A stretch of 64,000 bases of DNA from NCBI RefSeq assembly GCF_003259225.1, contig NZ_QHJF01000011.1:1-64000 (forward strand), given 5' to 3'. This stretch comes from Marinomonas arctica (lineage in GTDB: Bacteria > Pseudomonadota > Gammaproteobacteria > Pseudomonadales > Marinomonadaceae). A program made the position numbers and the translations under genes. The notes under the pieces are model-generated. The model was not told the DNA's origin, did no database searches, and saw only the letters and a list, made by a program, of their open reading frames with translations. Below are positions 45,865 through 54,871 of the stretch, in pieces (within the stretch, counting starts at the first letter, position 1; every line of letters starts with the position of its first letter).

Positions 45865-48800
45865 TTAACTCAATGAGTGTTGGTGCTGATGACTGTGAAG
45901 TTTGCTCACGGCCCAACGCAAATATTGATTGACTTTATTTGGTGTTATTTGTGCGAAATCATCCAATGCAGCTTCAGCCCAGTTATCTTCCACATGTTCG
46001 GCTTGGTGCTGTCTAGCATGATCTAGTGCTGCTTTTGAGACTAAAACAGGTAGATTGATTTCTTGTTCAAACTTACAGTTTTTATGTTGTTTACAGAACT
46101 GTATGAAAGCATATAAGCCTTCAAAAATAAGACTCTTATACCAACTTGGATGAATGTCCGACGTTAAGGTTTCAATCAGCAATGCGAAGGTGTCTTCTCC
46201 TGGCGTCATAGAGCTGAGTGCGCGTTTACAATCGAGAGCGGTGTTGCTTTGTAAGTCACCAAATACAATGGTGTTTGCGTGACTTAAACTGTCCCAAAGC
46301 TGCAGTAGCATAGATTCTGGCAGCTTGGTGATCATACCCTGCTCAGAACGCCAGTCAAACCAGTCCACATCTTTCATCTTACTTTGCGCGTCGGTACTGT
46401 TGTGGTAGCGCATGTTGTTTGCCACGTGAGCAAATTCGTCATGCTTTTGTTGTAACACTTGTTTGAGGGCTTCGTAAAGCTTGCTTGGCGACACTCTGGA
46501 TAAGGTTTCAAAAACGGGAGCATCGTCCTCGGGATCAAATTGACGAGCACATAACATCGCTAAGTTGTGAATTCGTATGGTACGAACGCCAGAGAAAAAC
46601 TCAGGATGCACCTTAATCAGAGTCCCTGCAATGGCGATTAGCTCATGACAAATCACCAGACCAATCGGCGAGGATGACACACTTCTCAACATATCGAGAA
46701 TCACGTCCTGATGCAACGGAGTGCTGATATCGATCTCGGTTTCAGGGGTTTCACCAATAACCAGCAAACGCTGACGAACCGTGATATCGGCAATATAGGT
46801 AGCGAGATCCGTTGAAGGCTTTAAAATCAAGGAATACAGTTGTCGAGCACTGTGCCAGTTCTCAGAAAGTAAGGCTTGCAGATACACACTGTTCAACACC
46901 TTATAGGCGGTGACGGCCGGAGTTGAATTGGGGATGGTGTTCATTAATGCGCGACGACTGCCTAGCTCGATCAAGCAGTCGATGGCTTCGTGAATGTCTG
47001 GCTGTGCGGTGAAGCGACTCAGTAAGGTGTTCGTTTCTGCTGTTTTGATCGATTGCGGATCATAAGCTTTTGGCTTAGCGGATAATGGCCAAGGAGTGTC
47101 GTGAATGGGCAGTTTTGCACCTAGCTGGTTATGGTCCACAGCATTGATCATGATGGTGCGACGGTTACCCGATTTGAATGCATTTTTAGCCGATTGCGGA
47201 ATAACACGAAATTCTTCGTGTTCGCGTTTCTGTAACAAGCGAATGAATTCAAATAATTCATCACTGCCTTTCATGTCACTGATGGCTTCGTCAATCAGTA
47301 TGCTAAAAACCGCATTGGCTTGGTAATACCAATGGTCAGCAATGTTTTTTAATTCGTTACGAATATGAGCTTGGAACAACGCTGGATCGATTTTTCGATA
47401 ATCTTTGTCTTCGTTCTGAATCCAGGACAAACACAAATAGCTTTCATTGTTGATACTGAATGCTTGCGACGTTGCTAAGCTGTTTAATGCGCGGTTTGGC
47501 CGTCCGGTTAAGCCTAACGTTTCTGAGGCACCTAAATGTCGATAAGTAGCCACTAACTGCTCGGCGCTGATGGCTTTAATAGGCAGAATATCATCGAGCG
47601 TTTGGCATAGGCAGCCAGCATCAAGCAGTTTCTGTTTCACTTTGTCGTTTTGTGCCAAGATAACCATGGAAGTAGTGGCCTTGTTTGGCTTGTACTGGAC
47701 ACGATGTAAGCCTAGTGGGTCAAGATCATCTGTTTTAATGAGTTCTTCATCGAGCATTTTCCCCACTAAAAAGAGACTCTGTGCCCACACTAAAGGGAGG
47801 TTATCATTGGGTACACGTTTTTGTGAACCTGGTTTTTCCTTTTCAGCCAGAATACTTTCTTGTGGTACATAATAGAGTTCAGGGAGCAACATTTGCCCAT
47901 CTTTTTCGACCATCAAGGATTCGAGTTTGTGGCGATAAAAGTTGGCGCTTTCCCAATCACGAGCAAATAAACGATCGATATAAAGGTAAGTGAAAAACAA
48001 TGGCCATTCGGACTCAATGTGTTCGAAATTAATCAGTTCGTTGTATTCATAGTATATTCGACTTTGATCTTCTAATTCCGATTGATGCCCATCTAATAAG
48101 AAGCGTTTACAGCCATATTCTCCGCCCAGTTTATTGATGATTTCTTTGCGAGTGCGCCTGACAAGTTTTTCATCGTTAACGGCAAACGCAGGAAAACCTA
48201 TGATACTTAGGATTGCGCTGTCGACTTCTTTAGAACGTGATTCTTTAGGTAGTAGGGATTGCAATACAGAGCCTGCGCGGGCAACCGCATCGGCAAAAGA
48301 GTGCACCACCGCCCATTCAGGACCGTCCTCACCAAATAGATTTAGCCCATCCATGGCTTCCATGGCCGCCTTTGCCATGCCCACTGAGCTGGCATTAATT
48401 TCAGCTTTGCCATTATTGACCTTATTGCCGCGTTCCCAAATCCCGTAATCGGGTGTGCGATAGGTGCGTGAAATATAGTAAATGAGATTTTGGATGAAAT
48501 TAAATTCGTCGCGAGAAAAGATTAACTTACTGCCGGCTTTGGTCATTTGCGCCAGCATTAATAAATAAAAGCTGGTGGCATCAATTTGCAAATGTCCCCA
48601 AGCATCATCCGCCACGGCTTCTAAGCCTGTTTTAGTGTCGTATTTCGCGTGCAAGGCGTCTTTAGGATCTAGGCTGTGCTTAAAGGCTTCCACTTTGTGG
48701 GATTGACGCATCATGGCGAAAAGTAGACCGCGCATCATTTTTATACAGGCAAATTCAAGCTCGTTAGCACGTTTTTGCGGGTTAGAAGCGCGCTTGTACG

Positions 48801-48990
48801 CTAAATGTAATGCCCATACCGCCTGAATGCTGTAGACGTTATCGCGTACCCAGGCGTCGGTATAATTACCGTGATTGTTAATGCTCGTGCTGGCAGGGAA
48901 GAGTCCAGTAACTGGGTGCTGACGGGATAAAATTACCGCTTGAATATGTTGATAAAGGGAATCTAGCTTATCTTGTGTATCAGACGCCAT
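45865..48990 (-). CDS. Phosphorylase kinase alpha/beta-like protein with GH15 domain
   Basis: 1041 residues. The N-terminal half matches the GH15-like domain of eukaryotic phosphorylase kinase alpha and beta subunits nearly segment for segment: TDAWVRDNVYSI (44-55), KMMRGLLFAMMRQ, LHAKYDTKTG, WGHLQIDATSFYLLMLAQMT (131-150), DYGIWERGNK (181-190, candidate acid E186), NASSVGMAKAAMEA. Similarity continues into FPAFAV, EWPLFFTYLY, LPELY and a helical C-terminal region. The calmodulin-binding and prenylation tails of the animal protein are absent. It may hydrolyse glucans or act as a regulatory scaffold. First gene of the glg cluster. Confidence 0.88.
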   Translation of the reverse strand: MASDTQDKLDSLYQHIQAVILSRQHPVTGLFPASTSINNHGNYTDAWVRDNVYSIQAVWALHLAYKRASNPQKRANELEFACIKMMRGLLFAMMRQSHKVEAFKHSLDPKDALHAKYDTKTGLEAVADDAWGHLQIDATSFYLLMLAQMTKAGSKLIFSRDEFNFIQNLIYYISRTYRTPDYGIWERGNKVNNGKAEINASSVGMAKAAMEAMDGLNLFGEDGPEWAVVHSFADAVARAGSVLQSLLPKESRSKEVDSAILSIIGFPAFAVNDEKLVRRTRKEIINKLGGEYGCKRFLLDGHQSELEDQSRIYYEYNELINFEHIESEWPLFFTYLYIDRLFARDWESANFYRHKLESLMVEKDGQMLLPELYYVPQESILAEKEKPGSQKRVPNDNLPLVWAQSLFLVGKMLDEELIKTDDLDPLGLHRVQYKPNKATTSMVILAQNDKVKQKLLDAGCLCQTLDDILPIKAISAEQLVATYRHLGASETLGLTGRPNRALNSLATSQAFSINNESYLCLSWIQNEDKDYRKIDPALFQAHIRNELKNIADHWYYQANAVFSILIDEAISDMKGSDELFEFIRLLQKREHEEFRVIPQSAKNAFKSGNRRTIMINAVDHNQLGAKLPIHDTPWPLSAKPKAYDPQSIKTAETNTLLSRFTAQPDIHEAIDCLIELGSRRALMNTIPNSTPAVTAYKVLNSVYLQALLSENWHSARQLYSLILKPSTDLATYIADITVRQRLLVIGETPETEIDISTPLHQDVILDMLRSVSSSPIGLVICHELIAIAGTLIKVHPEFFSGVRTIRIHNLAMLCARQFDPEDDAPVFETLSRVSPSKLYEALKQVLQQKHDEFAHVANNMRYHNSTDAQSKMKDVDWFDWRSEQGMITKLPESMLLQLWDSLSHANTIVFGDLQSNTALDCKRALSSMTPGEDTFALLIETLTSDIHPSWYKSLIFEGLYAFIQFCKQHKNCKFEQEINLPVLVSKAALDHARQHQAEHVEDNWAEAALDDFAQITPNKVNQYLRWAVSKLHSHQHQHSLS

Positions 48991-49328
48991 GTTTGATCCT
49001 TTGTGTTCGAGACTTGTTGCTTAATGTTTACCTTGGTTTTGATTTACCTGTAAAACCACTATACCCAAACATAATGGGACTCACCAATAAGTTAAAGTAG
49101 TAAAGGCTCTTCTTTTTCACTTAATTTTTGAAAATACGCTTTTTTGCATAAAATCAGACGCCTATGCACAAAATCAGAGCATGTATTAACGATTAAGTTT
49201 AGTTTAAGAGCGTTTTTCGCTGTTATTTGATAAACAGATACACGGCTGGATTGGCTTTTTGAAAACCTAAAAATCGTGCTTTTGCCTTTGCATGATTTTT
49301 AGGCTAACGGGTTAAAGAGCGGAGAAAA
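48991..49328. other. Gap upstream of the glycogen cluster
   Basis: 338 bases without a gene. It should contain the cluster promoter near 49000-49150. It also holds the hairpin listed separately at 49262-49303. No operator was recognised. Confidence 0.45.
49262..49303 (-). terminator. Probable terminator of the chemoreceptor gene at 49.3-50.9 kb
   Basis: A perfect 10-bp stem CCTAAAAATC/GATTTTTAGG (49266-49275 with 49294-49303), with a short inner TGC/GCA pairing, is followed on the minus strand by four T residues. It lies 26 bases after the stop. Confidence 0.6.
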
Positions 49329-50942
49329 CTAAGTGCTAAACTGATGAACTAATTGACGCAGTCTACTCGCACATTCTTGCAGATTGTTGACCGAGGTCTG
49401 AATGTCAGTAGAGTTATGATTGGTTTCTTCACACACATTGGCAATGCTTTCTAGCGTCTGATGAACCATTTGAGAAGACGAGTATTGACGATCCGCCGCT
49501 TGGCTAATGTTACTGTTTAACTTGGAAATCGATAACACACCATTGGCGATTTCTGTAAAGGCTTGACCAGCTTGGGAGGTTTGCTCCGCGCCTTGGTTTG
49601 CAGTATTGCGAGCGGATTCCATGACTTCTACAGTGGTCAGTGTTTGTTGGGTTAATTGATCAATCAGTCCGCCTATCTCCGTTGCCGCCAGTTGTGAACG
49701 CTGAGCAAGGTGACGAACTTCGTCGGCGACGACAGCGAATCCTCTGCCTTGCTCGCCAGCACGTGCCGCCTCGATAGCGGCATTGAGGGCAAGTAGGTTG
49801 GTTTGATCGGCCACTTCTGCAATGATGCCTAAACGTTCGTTGATATGCGTCACGTCTTCACGCAGTTTTTGAATTTGCTGAGCGGCATCGCCGACTTCAA
49901 TAGAAAGCTGCTGAATATCTTGGTTGGCTTTATTCATCACACCAAGACCTTGTTTGGAGTGCTGTCCAAGCTCTTGCGTGGTGGTGTTTGCTCGTTCTGC
50001 AATGGCCAGTGTGTCTTCCACAGACGTCATGACACTCTGCATAAGTTCAGCGGCTTTGCTAGTGTTGGATAGTTGTTTTGATACGCCTTGGGCTGTTTTA
50101 TTGGTGGACTTATTTGTTTGTCCTACGATGCTATCTAGCGTTTCGCTGGAATGACTAACGTTACGGACAATCGATTGAAAGTCATTCATCATGCTGTTAA
50201 AGGCACGAGCCATTTCTCCCATTTCATCTAAGCCGCTAAATTCAACTCGTTGTGTAAGATCACCTGAATGTTGTACCGATGTCATGGTTTTACACAGGGT
50301 GGTTACGCGACTGGTGACAAGATGGATAATATAAAGGGCGGTTCCGCCCACTAATACAGTCAAGACGCTGACTAGAATGGCATAATCCACCAGGGCGCTC
50401 AGAAAAAAACGTATTACCGCGTTCATGGACGCTGTGGCAATAATGGTGATATTCCATGGGGTAAAGGTGGCGGCGCTGGCAATCATTCTATGGGCAATGC
50501 CATCGTTGCCTTGATACTCAAACTCGATGGATTGATATGGTTTTTTGCTCGCTAAGGACGCTGTATTGAGTGTTTCGCTAAGCGATGAGGGGATGTTGCT
50601 ACCTTTGTAAGTGATCGGTGCGTTCATCAAGGTACGATTGTTATTATCGATGATCCACAGCTCTTGTTGATCGCCATAGGTTAAACTTGATAGTAGAGTA
50701 ATGCCTTGCTGCTTTGCTTGCTCGGTCGTAAGCTCACCTGACTGTTGTTTTTGATAAATCGAGGTGAGTGTTGTGTTGGCTATGTCTAAAATATCTTGCG
50801 TGCGATCTTTTCGAGCATCAACATGGCTATTAAACAGAGAGGTCAAGGATACGAGAATAAGTGCCGTGGTTCCCATAGACATCAGACCTATAATGGCCCA
50901 CAACTTATAACGAATCTTTATATCATTGATGCGATCCAGCAT
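49329..50942 (-). CDS. Methyl-accepting chemotaxis protein with periplasmic Cache domain
   Basis: 537 residues from the ATG at 50942. GGAGG stands 4 bases upstream, which favours this over an ATG 17 codons earlier. Membrane segments at about 12-32 and 188-210 flank a single Cache-type sensor (about 35-185, with [16 protein letters not shown]). A HAMP domain follows at about 212-265, then the signalling domain with the tip [38 protein letters not shown]. The family usually senses small organic acids; the ligand here is unknown. Conventional topology, unlike the other receptor in the window. Monocistronic. Confidence 0.93.
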   Translation of the reverse strand: MLDRINDIKIRYKLWAIIGLMSMGTTALILVSLTSLFNSHVDARKDRTQDILDIANTTLTSIYQKQQSGELTTEQAKQQGITLLSSLTYGDQQELWIIDNNNRTLMNAPITYKGSNIPSSLSETLNTASLASKKPYQSIEFEYQGNDGIAHRMIASAATFTPWNITIIATASMNAVIRFFLSALVDYAILVSVLTVLVGGTALYIIHLVTSRVTTLCKTMTSVQHSGDLTQRVEFSGLDEMGEMARAFNSMMNDFQSIVRNVSHSSETLDSIVGQTNKSTNKTAQGVSKQLSNTSKAAELMQSVMTSVEDTLAIAERANTTTQELGQHSKQGLGVMNKANQDIQQLSIEVGDAAQQIQKLREDVTHINERLGIIAEVADQTNLLALNAAIEAARAGEQGRGFAVVADEVRHLAQRSQLAATEIGGLIDQLTQQTLTTVEVMESARNTANQGAEQTSQAGQAFTEIANGVLSISKLNSNISQAADRQYSSSQMVHQTLESIANVCEETNHNSTDIQTSVNNLQECASRLRQLVHQFST

Positions 50943-51177
50943 GTCGCCTCCGTTTAGATGTTTGGCATTATTGTTGGAATTCATATTAATCAATCAAATC
51001 AGTCGTTATTGCTATTGTTGTAAAAAAATTGAATTGATTGTTTTCATTGTGTAAAAGTTCAGCACTATTCCTAGAGTAAATGTTTTTCTAGACCTTGCCT
51101 AGTGTATAAAAATGAGCTGAGTCATTGTTTTTGAATTTAGGTGTTTAATTTTTCCAATAAAATAGGTAAGAGACGCG

Positions 51178-51612
51178 TTGTTGGATTATTTTTTTATACT
51201 GATCGTTGCTTTTTTATCCGCGACTATCTTGCCTTTGGGATCCGAAGGTCTGTTACTCTATTATGCTAACGATACGTCGCTATCGATATTTTTTTTGTGG
51301 TTTTGGGCCAGTTTAGGTAATACATTAGGGGGCGCGACAAATTGGTGGTTGGGGCATTATTTGGTTCGATATGAGCACAAAAAATGGTTTCCAGTAAGCC
51401 CTAAGGCTCGACAGAAAGCGGAATATTTTTTTAATCGGTATGGTGTGTGGAGTCTGTTACTTACTTGGCTTCCTGTCGTTGGTGACGGGATTGCTTTAGT
51501 ATCAGGCGTGTTGCGAACCCCTTTTCGGTATTTTTTACCTTTAGTTTTAGTTGGCAAAGCAGCACGTTATGCCTTAATTTTGTGGGGGCAACATTTACTA
51601 CTGACTTTATAG
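51178..51612 (+). CDS. yqaA: DedA/YqaA-family inner-membrane protein
   Basis: 144 residues (E. coli YqaA 142). SNARE-associated/DedA-like fold: SATILPLGSEGLLLYY with the acidic residue, LGNTLGGATNWWLGHY, and the re-entrant LTWLPVVGDGIALVSGVLR with RTPFRYFL. Three to four hydrophobic segments. DedA relatives act in lipid flipping; YqaA itself has no settled function. The start is TTG at 51178 with AAGAGA upstream. Monocistronic. Confidence 0.88.
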   Translation: MLDYFFILIVAFLSATILPLGSEGLLLYYANDTSLSIFFLWFWASLGNTLGGATNWWLGHYLVRYEHKKWFPVSPKARQKAEYFFNRYGVWSLLLTWLPVVGDGIALVSGVLRTPFRYFLPLVLVGKAARYALILWGQHLLLTL

Positions 51613-51738
51613 AAGGGCTAGAAACTAGCCAATACACGAATGAGTTCTTTGGTGTCACCATGAGACAAAGAGATCGCTTCGTACTTTAGTCGGAATAATA
51701 AGTGAATACTCTCAATGACGTACATGGAGATGAGAATA

Positions 51739-52422
51739 ATGGAAATATCCAAAAAGCTGGTCGTTATTATGGCTGGATTATCACTAGGCGCTTGTTCATC
51801 TGTGGACGAAAAAAATACCTTTATGACCTATACGGACCTGCAAGATAAAGTTCGTATGCATGAAGAGCAATGGCAGACTGTGCAGCCAAAGTTGGATCGT
51901 ATTGATGAATTGGAAGCGGAAATTGTGGCGCTTAAACAAGGTAAACCTCTCTCATCAAGGGCGACTGCTCGATCAAATAATATCGACAGTAACGGCTTGA
52001 TGGCCGATGAGAACTTTATGGGTGAAAGTGTTTCCGCTATCAATGTCGCACCAGCAATAGTCCCTGCACCTTTAATTGATTCGACTGAATCAGAGGAGAG
52101 TATGATGGCTCAAGAGGCTACGCCACTTGCCTCTGCTAGGTCGAATGCCGATGAACAGTATGGTGTTCAAGTCGCTTCTTATGGCAATTCTGATGAAGCG
52201 GCTCGTGGTTGGCGAGTACTGCTAGAATCGTACCCAACGTCTTTCGATGGTTTGGTGCCATTAGTTAATCAAAAAAACGTCAATGGTCGCACTATGTATC
52301 AACTAAAAGTCGGGCCCTTTGTGAATAAATCTTATAGTGCCGATTTTTGTAGAATGCTGAAGGAAAGAGGCAGAGATTGCCTGCTGACACAATACAATGG
52401 TGAGGCTATTCCCAATACTTAA
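51739..52422 (+). CDS. SPOR-domain lipoprotein
   Basis: 227 residues from the ATG at 51739; an earlier ATG at 51715 lacks a ribosome site. A lipoprotein signal has lipobox LGAC with Cys19, followed by SS, so outer-membrane sorting is likely. A predicted helix (about 33-60) and a low-complexity Ser/Ala linker lead to a SPOR domain at about 140-220 (YGVQVASYGNSDEAARGWRV, MYQLKVGPFVNKSYS). SPOR domains bind denuded septal peptidoglycan, so a role at the division site is inferred. No close named homologue recognised. Confidence 0.85.
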   Translation: MEISKKLVVIMAGLSLGACSSVDEKNTFMTYTDLQDKVRMHEEQWQTVQPKLDRIDELEAEIVALKQGKPLSSRATARSNNIDSNGLMADENFMGESVSAINVAPAIVPAPLIDSTESEESMMAQEATPLASARSNADEQYGVQVASYGNSDEAARGWRVLLESYPTSFDGLVPLVNQKNVNGRTMYQLKVGPFVNKSYSADFCRMLKERGRDCLLTQYNGEAIPNT

Positions 52423-52555
52423 ATAGCAGGAGATACGGAAAGATTCTGTGTTCTATCTGTTCTTGTGTTGCCCAGTTCTGATGGCCAGTACGCTGGTCGT
52501 CATGCTTCATTAAACACGATTAGGTATGAAGTGATGAACTGAGACTTTAGGCATG

Positions 52556-52606
52556 AAAAAGGCGCGTCTTGTTGCTGTTGATCAGAACATGAGACGCGCC
52601 TTTTTT
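52556..52606. terminator. Bidirectional terminator between the SPOR and DUF945 genes
   Basis: AAAAAGGCGCGTCT pairs with AGACGCGCCTTTTT, with a further TGTT/AACA pairing in the loop. A and T runs on the two sides serve both convergent genes. Confidence 0.9.
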
Positions 52607-52634
52607 GTGTGGCTTGATGTGGTGTTGACCCTTA

Positions 52635-53987
52635 TTACATTAAGGGAAAACTGAGATCGAATACCTTACCTTGGCCATTTTCTACTGTGATCTCACTCTT
52701 ATATTTGGCGTTCTTTAATCGAATGAGACCTTGTTGTGCCAAACCATCAACAAACAGTAAAGCTTGCTGTTTCACTTCTGGTGCGTTTAATGGCGCACGC
52801 ATTTGACTGGCGATGAATCGTTCAGCAAGTTTGGTTACAAGGTTCTGATCCGCTTCGATCTCTGCCTTTACTATGGTGTTATAAAACCAAAACTCTGGCG
52901 TAACCAGTGTTTCCACTGAGGGTGTGCTGATGTCAGCTAATCGACTCGTTAGCGTTGCATTAAAGCTGCCCTCAGGAAATGAGCCGCTGAATTTGGGTAT
53001 GTTGAACTCTGGTTTTGCTGCTAATACCTCACCAAGATTGTCTTGCATGAAAATAAGCAATGTTTCGTACATATCCTCAAAACTAGCGTTGTTCGTTGAG
53101 AAATTATCAGAGAAGTTTTTATAGTCAATAAAGAACTGGTTATCGAGATTATCCAGCTCAGTGACTAAAATAAGATCGTTGGCTTTAAAGTTATCAGAAG
53201 TAATCTCGTTAATGAGGTAGCTGACTTCCATATGGCCAAGCTGGGTTTCTTGATTTAAATTAGACCCCATTTCGATATTTAGCCCAGAGAGTTGGGTGTT
53301 AGCACCTATATTCAGTCTCTCTAAACTAAAATCAGTTGTGCTGTCGTAAAAACCACCTTGCATAATGGTGTCTAAGCTGGCATTAAGTTCTACTGATACA
53401 TTAAAACCTTCGGCCTTTAATGGTGAATAGGTATCGTCCACATTAATGCTTTCTAGATTTCCTTCATAGCTAAATGCTGTACTGGTCAGCTCGCCCTTTC
53501 CGCTGTAACCACTAAAGTGAAAGGTATCTTCTAAATTGCTGAAGGCGGGAATGTTATCCGCAACTTTTATGTTACCCATAACGCTGCCGAAGACAGACAA
53601 TTGATATAGCGGGGTGCTCTCATCCCAATTCAAAATGCTTCTTTGTTCATTGCCATCAATCTTGATAGTGGTTGTATAAAGGCCAAACAGTCCTTGGTTT
53701 GAAAATAACAACGGGCCATAATGCGTATCGAGTACAAGCTCAATGTCAATATTTTGCTCTTGCAGTGATGGGTCCATTTGAGCCGTGTTCAAAGTGAACA
53801 AGACTTTATTTTCAGAGCCAAACCAAGCGGAATCTGTGGAAATAATTTTGGCAGAATAACCAGGCGTTTTATTAATGTTGTCAATCAGCTCAACGACTTT
53901 CTCTTGATGTCTCGGCGCAATAAACTTAGGGGCAATTAGACAAGCAGCGACAAGTATGAAAACCAGTACAGCAAGGGTCTTTTTCAC
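52635..53987 (-). CDS. DUF945/YdgA-family protein
   Basis: 450 residues from a GTG at 53987 with AAGGAA upstream. An N-terminal membrane anchor or uncleaved signal (about 5-20) is followed by FIAPRHQEKVVELIDNINKTPGYSAKIISTDSAWFGSENKVLF, the hallmark opening of DUF945 (E. coli YdgA/YihF). The rest is beta-rich with repeats of Asp/Asn/Ser, ending ITVENGQGKVFDLSFPLM. Probably periplasmic facing and membrane-anchored. Function unknown in the family. Confidence 0.88.
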   Translation of the reverse strand: MKKTLAVLVFILVAACLIAPKFIAPRHQEKVVELIDNINKTPGYSAKIISTDSAWFGSENKVLFTLNTAQMDPSLQEQNIDIELVLDTHYGPLLFSNQGLFGLYTTTIKIDGNEQRSILNWDESTPLYQLSVFGSVMGNIKVADNIPAFSNLEDTFHFSGYSGKGELTSTAFSYEGNLESINVDDTYSPLKAEGFNVSVELNASLDTIMQGGFYDSTTDFSLERLNIGANTQLSGLNIEMGSNLNQETQLGHMEVSYLINEITSDNFKANDLILVTELDNLDNQFFIDYKNFSDNFSTNNASFEDMYETLLIFMQDNLGEVLAAKPEFNIPKFSGSFPEGSFNATLTSRLADISTPSVETLVTPEFWFYNTIVKAEIEADQNLVTKLAERFIASQMRAPLNAPEVKQQALLFVDGLAQQGLIRLKNAKYKSEITVENGQGKVFDLSFPLM

Positions 53988-54126
53988 TAGAAGTTCCTTT
54001 TCATTGAATGGATTTTAGGAGCGCGTATATTACAGGCTAAGCGCTGTGAAATAAAGGTTACATTGCCATCGTTAATTCGTATTCTTTACCTAATAATCTC
54101 ATTATTTTATAAAGGCTTAGTATCAG

Positions 54127-54810
54127 ATGATTTTTGAAGAGTATGCAAAGATAGTAAAAAGCTTTCAATACGAAGCTTCCTTGTCATTGACGGAGACTTT
54201 TGATGCTGTTTGCGCAGCACAGGATGCTCTTATTGCCAAGATTCTTGGAAAAGGGGCAACGATTGCGGGTTGGAAAGTGGTCGATAAGGAGGGGGTGATT
54301 ATTCTATCTCCTATTTTTGACTTTCAAGTATTCGCGAACCTTGGTGAAACACTTTCCTGCCAAGCCTTGCGTGGCACCGAGTTGGAAATTTGTTTTCAAT
54401 TTTTCGTACCAAGTAAGATTGACGACATGCATTTGTCAGTGGCTAAGCTCGTGCCTTTTGCGGCGGTTGAATTGATTCGTGCTGAGATTCACCCAACTAA
54501 TCATTCGGCATGCGATTTTTACTTTAATTATGGTGTGTTCGTGTCCTCGAAACCAGTATCTGGTGAACTGATTTTTGAAGGAGGTGATCAGGGATATGCC
54601 TTTTCTGCGGATGTTGAGCAACTTGTTGAGGCAAAGAAAGAGGTTCTCAAAAAAGGAGCGCTTCAGTGTATACAGCGTGGCTATGGCAATAAAGACTATT
54701 TTTTTATTACCGGTACCTTAAATGGGTTAGTGCCAGCGGCTGAGTCTTTAGGAGAAAATCGCGTGGTAAACCAAGGCGAAGTGCTAGTGCAGTTTAGTCT
54801 AGTGCCATAA
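54127..54810 (+). CDS. Hypothetical protein, possible MhpD-like hydratase/decarboxylase fold
   Basis: 227 residues, cytoplasmic. I do not recognise a named family, but the order of short motifs recalls 2-keto-4-pentenoate hydratase (MhpD): GWKV at 48-51, a SPIFD segment at 61-65, E85-x-E87 in GTELEICFQF, and E115 in FAAVELIRAEI. E-x-E plus a later Glu are the metal ligands in that family. C-terminal TGTLNGLVPA resembles the family's TGTxxG turn. No catabolic genes surround it. The ATG at 54127 has little ribosome site. The call is an inference from motif order. Confidence 0.5.
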   Translation: MIFEEYAKIVKSFQYEASLSLTETFDAVCAAQDALIAKILGKGATIAGWKVVDKEGVIILSPIFDFQVFANLGETLSCQALRGTELEICFQFFVPSKIDDMHLSVAKLVPFAAVELIRAEIHPTNHSACDFYFNYGVFVSSKPVSGELIFEGGDQGYAFSADVEQLVEAKKEVLKKGALQCIQRGYGNKDYFFITGTLNGLVPAAESLGENRVVNQGEVLVQFSLVP

Positions 54811-54828
54811 AGGCGAGTATGTTAGTTG

Positions 54829-54868
54829 AAAAACGGGAAGATTAGCGTACCAATCTTCCCGTTTTTTT
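54829..54868. terminator. Bidirectional terminator at 54.8 kb
   Basis: A perfect stem CGGGAAGATT/AATCTTCCCG with an 8-base loop is flanked by five A and seven T residues, between convergent genes. Confidence 0.92.
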
Positions 54869-54871
54869 ATA

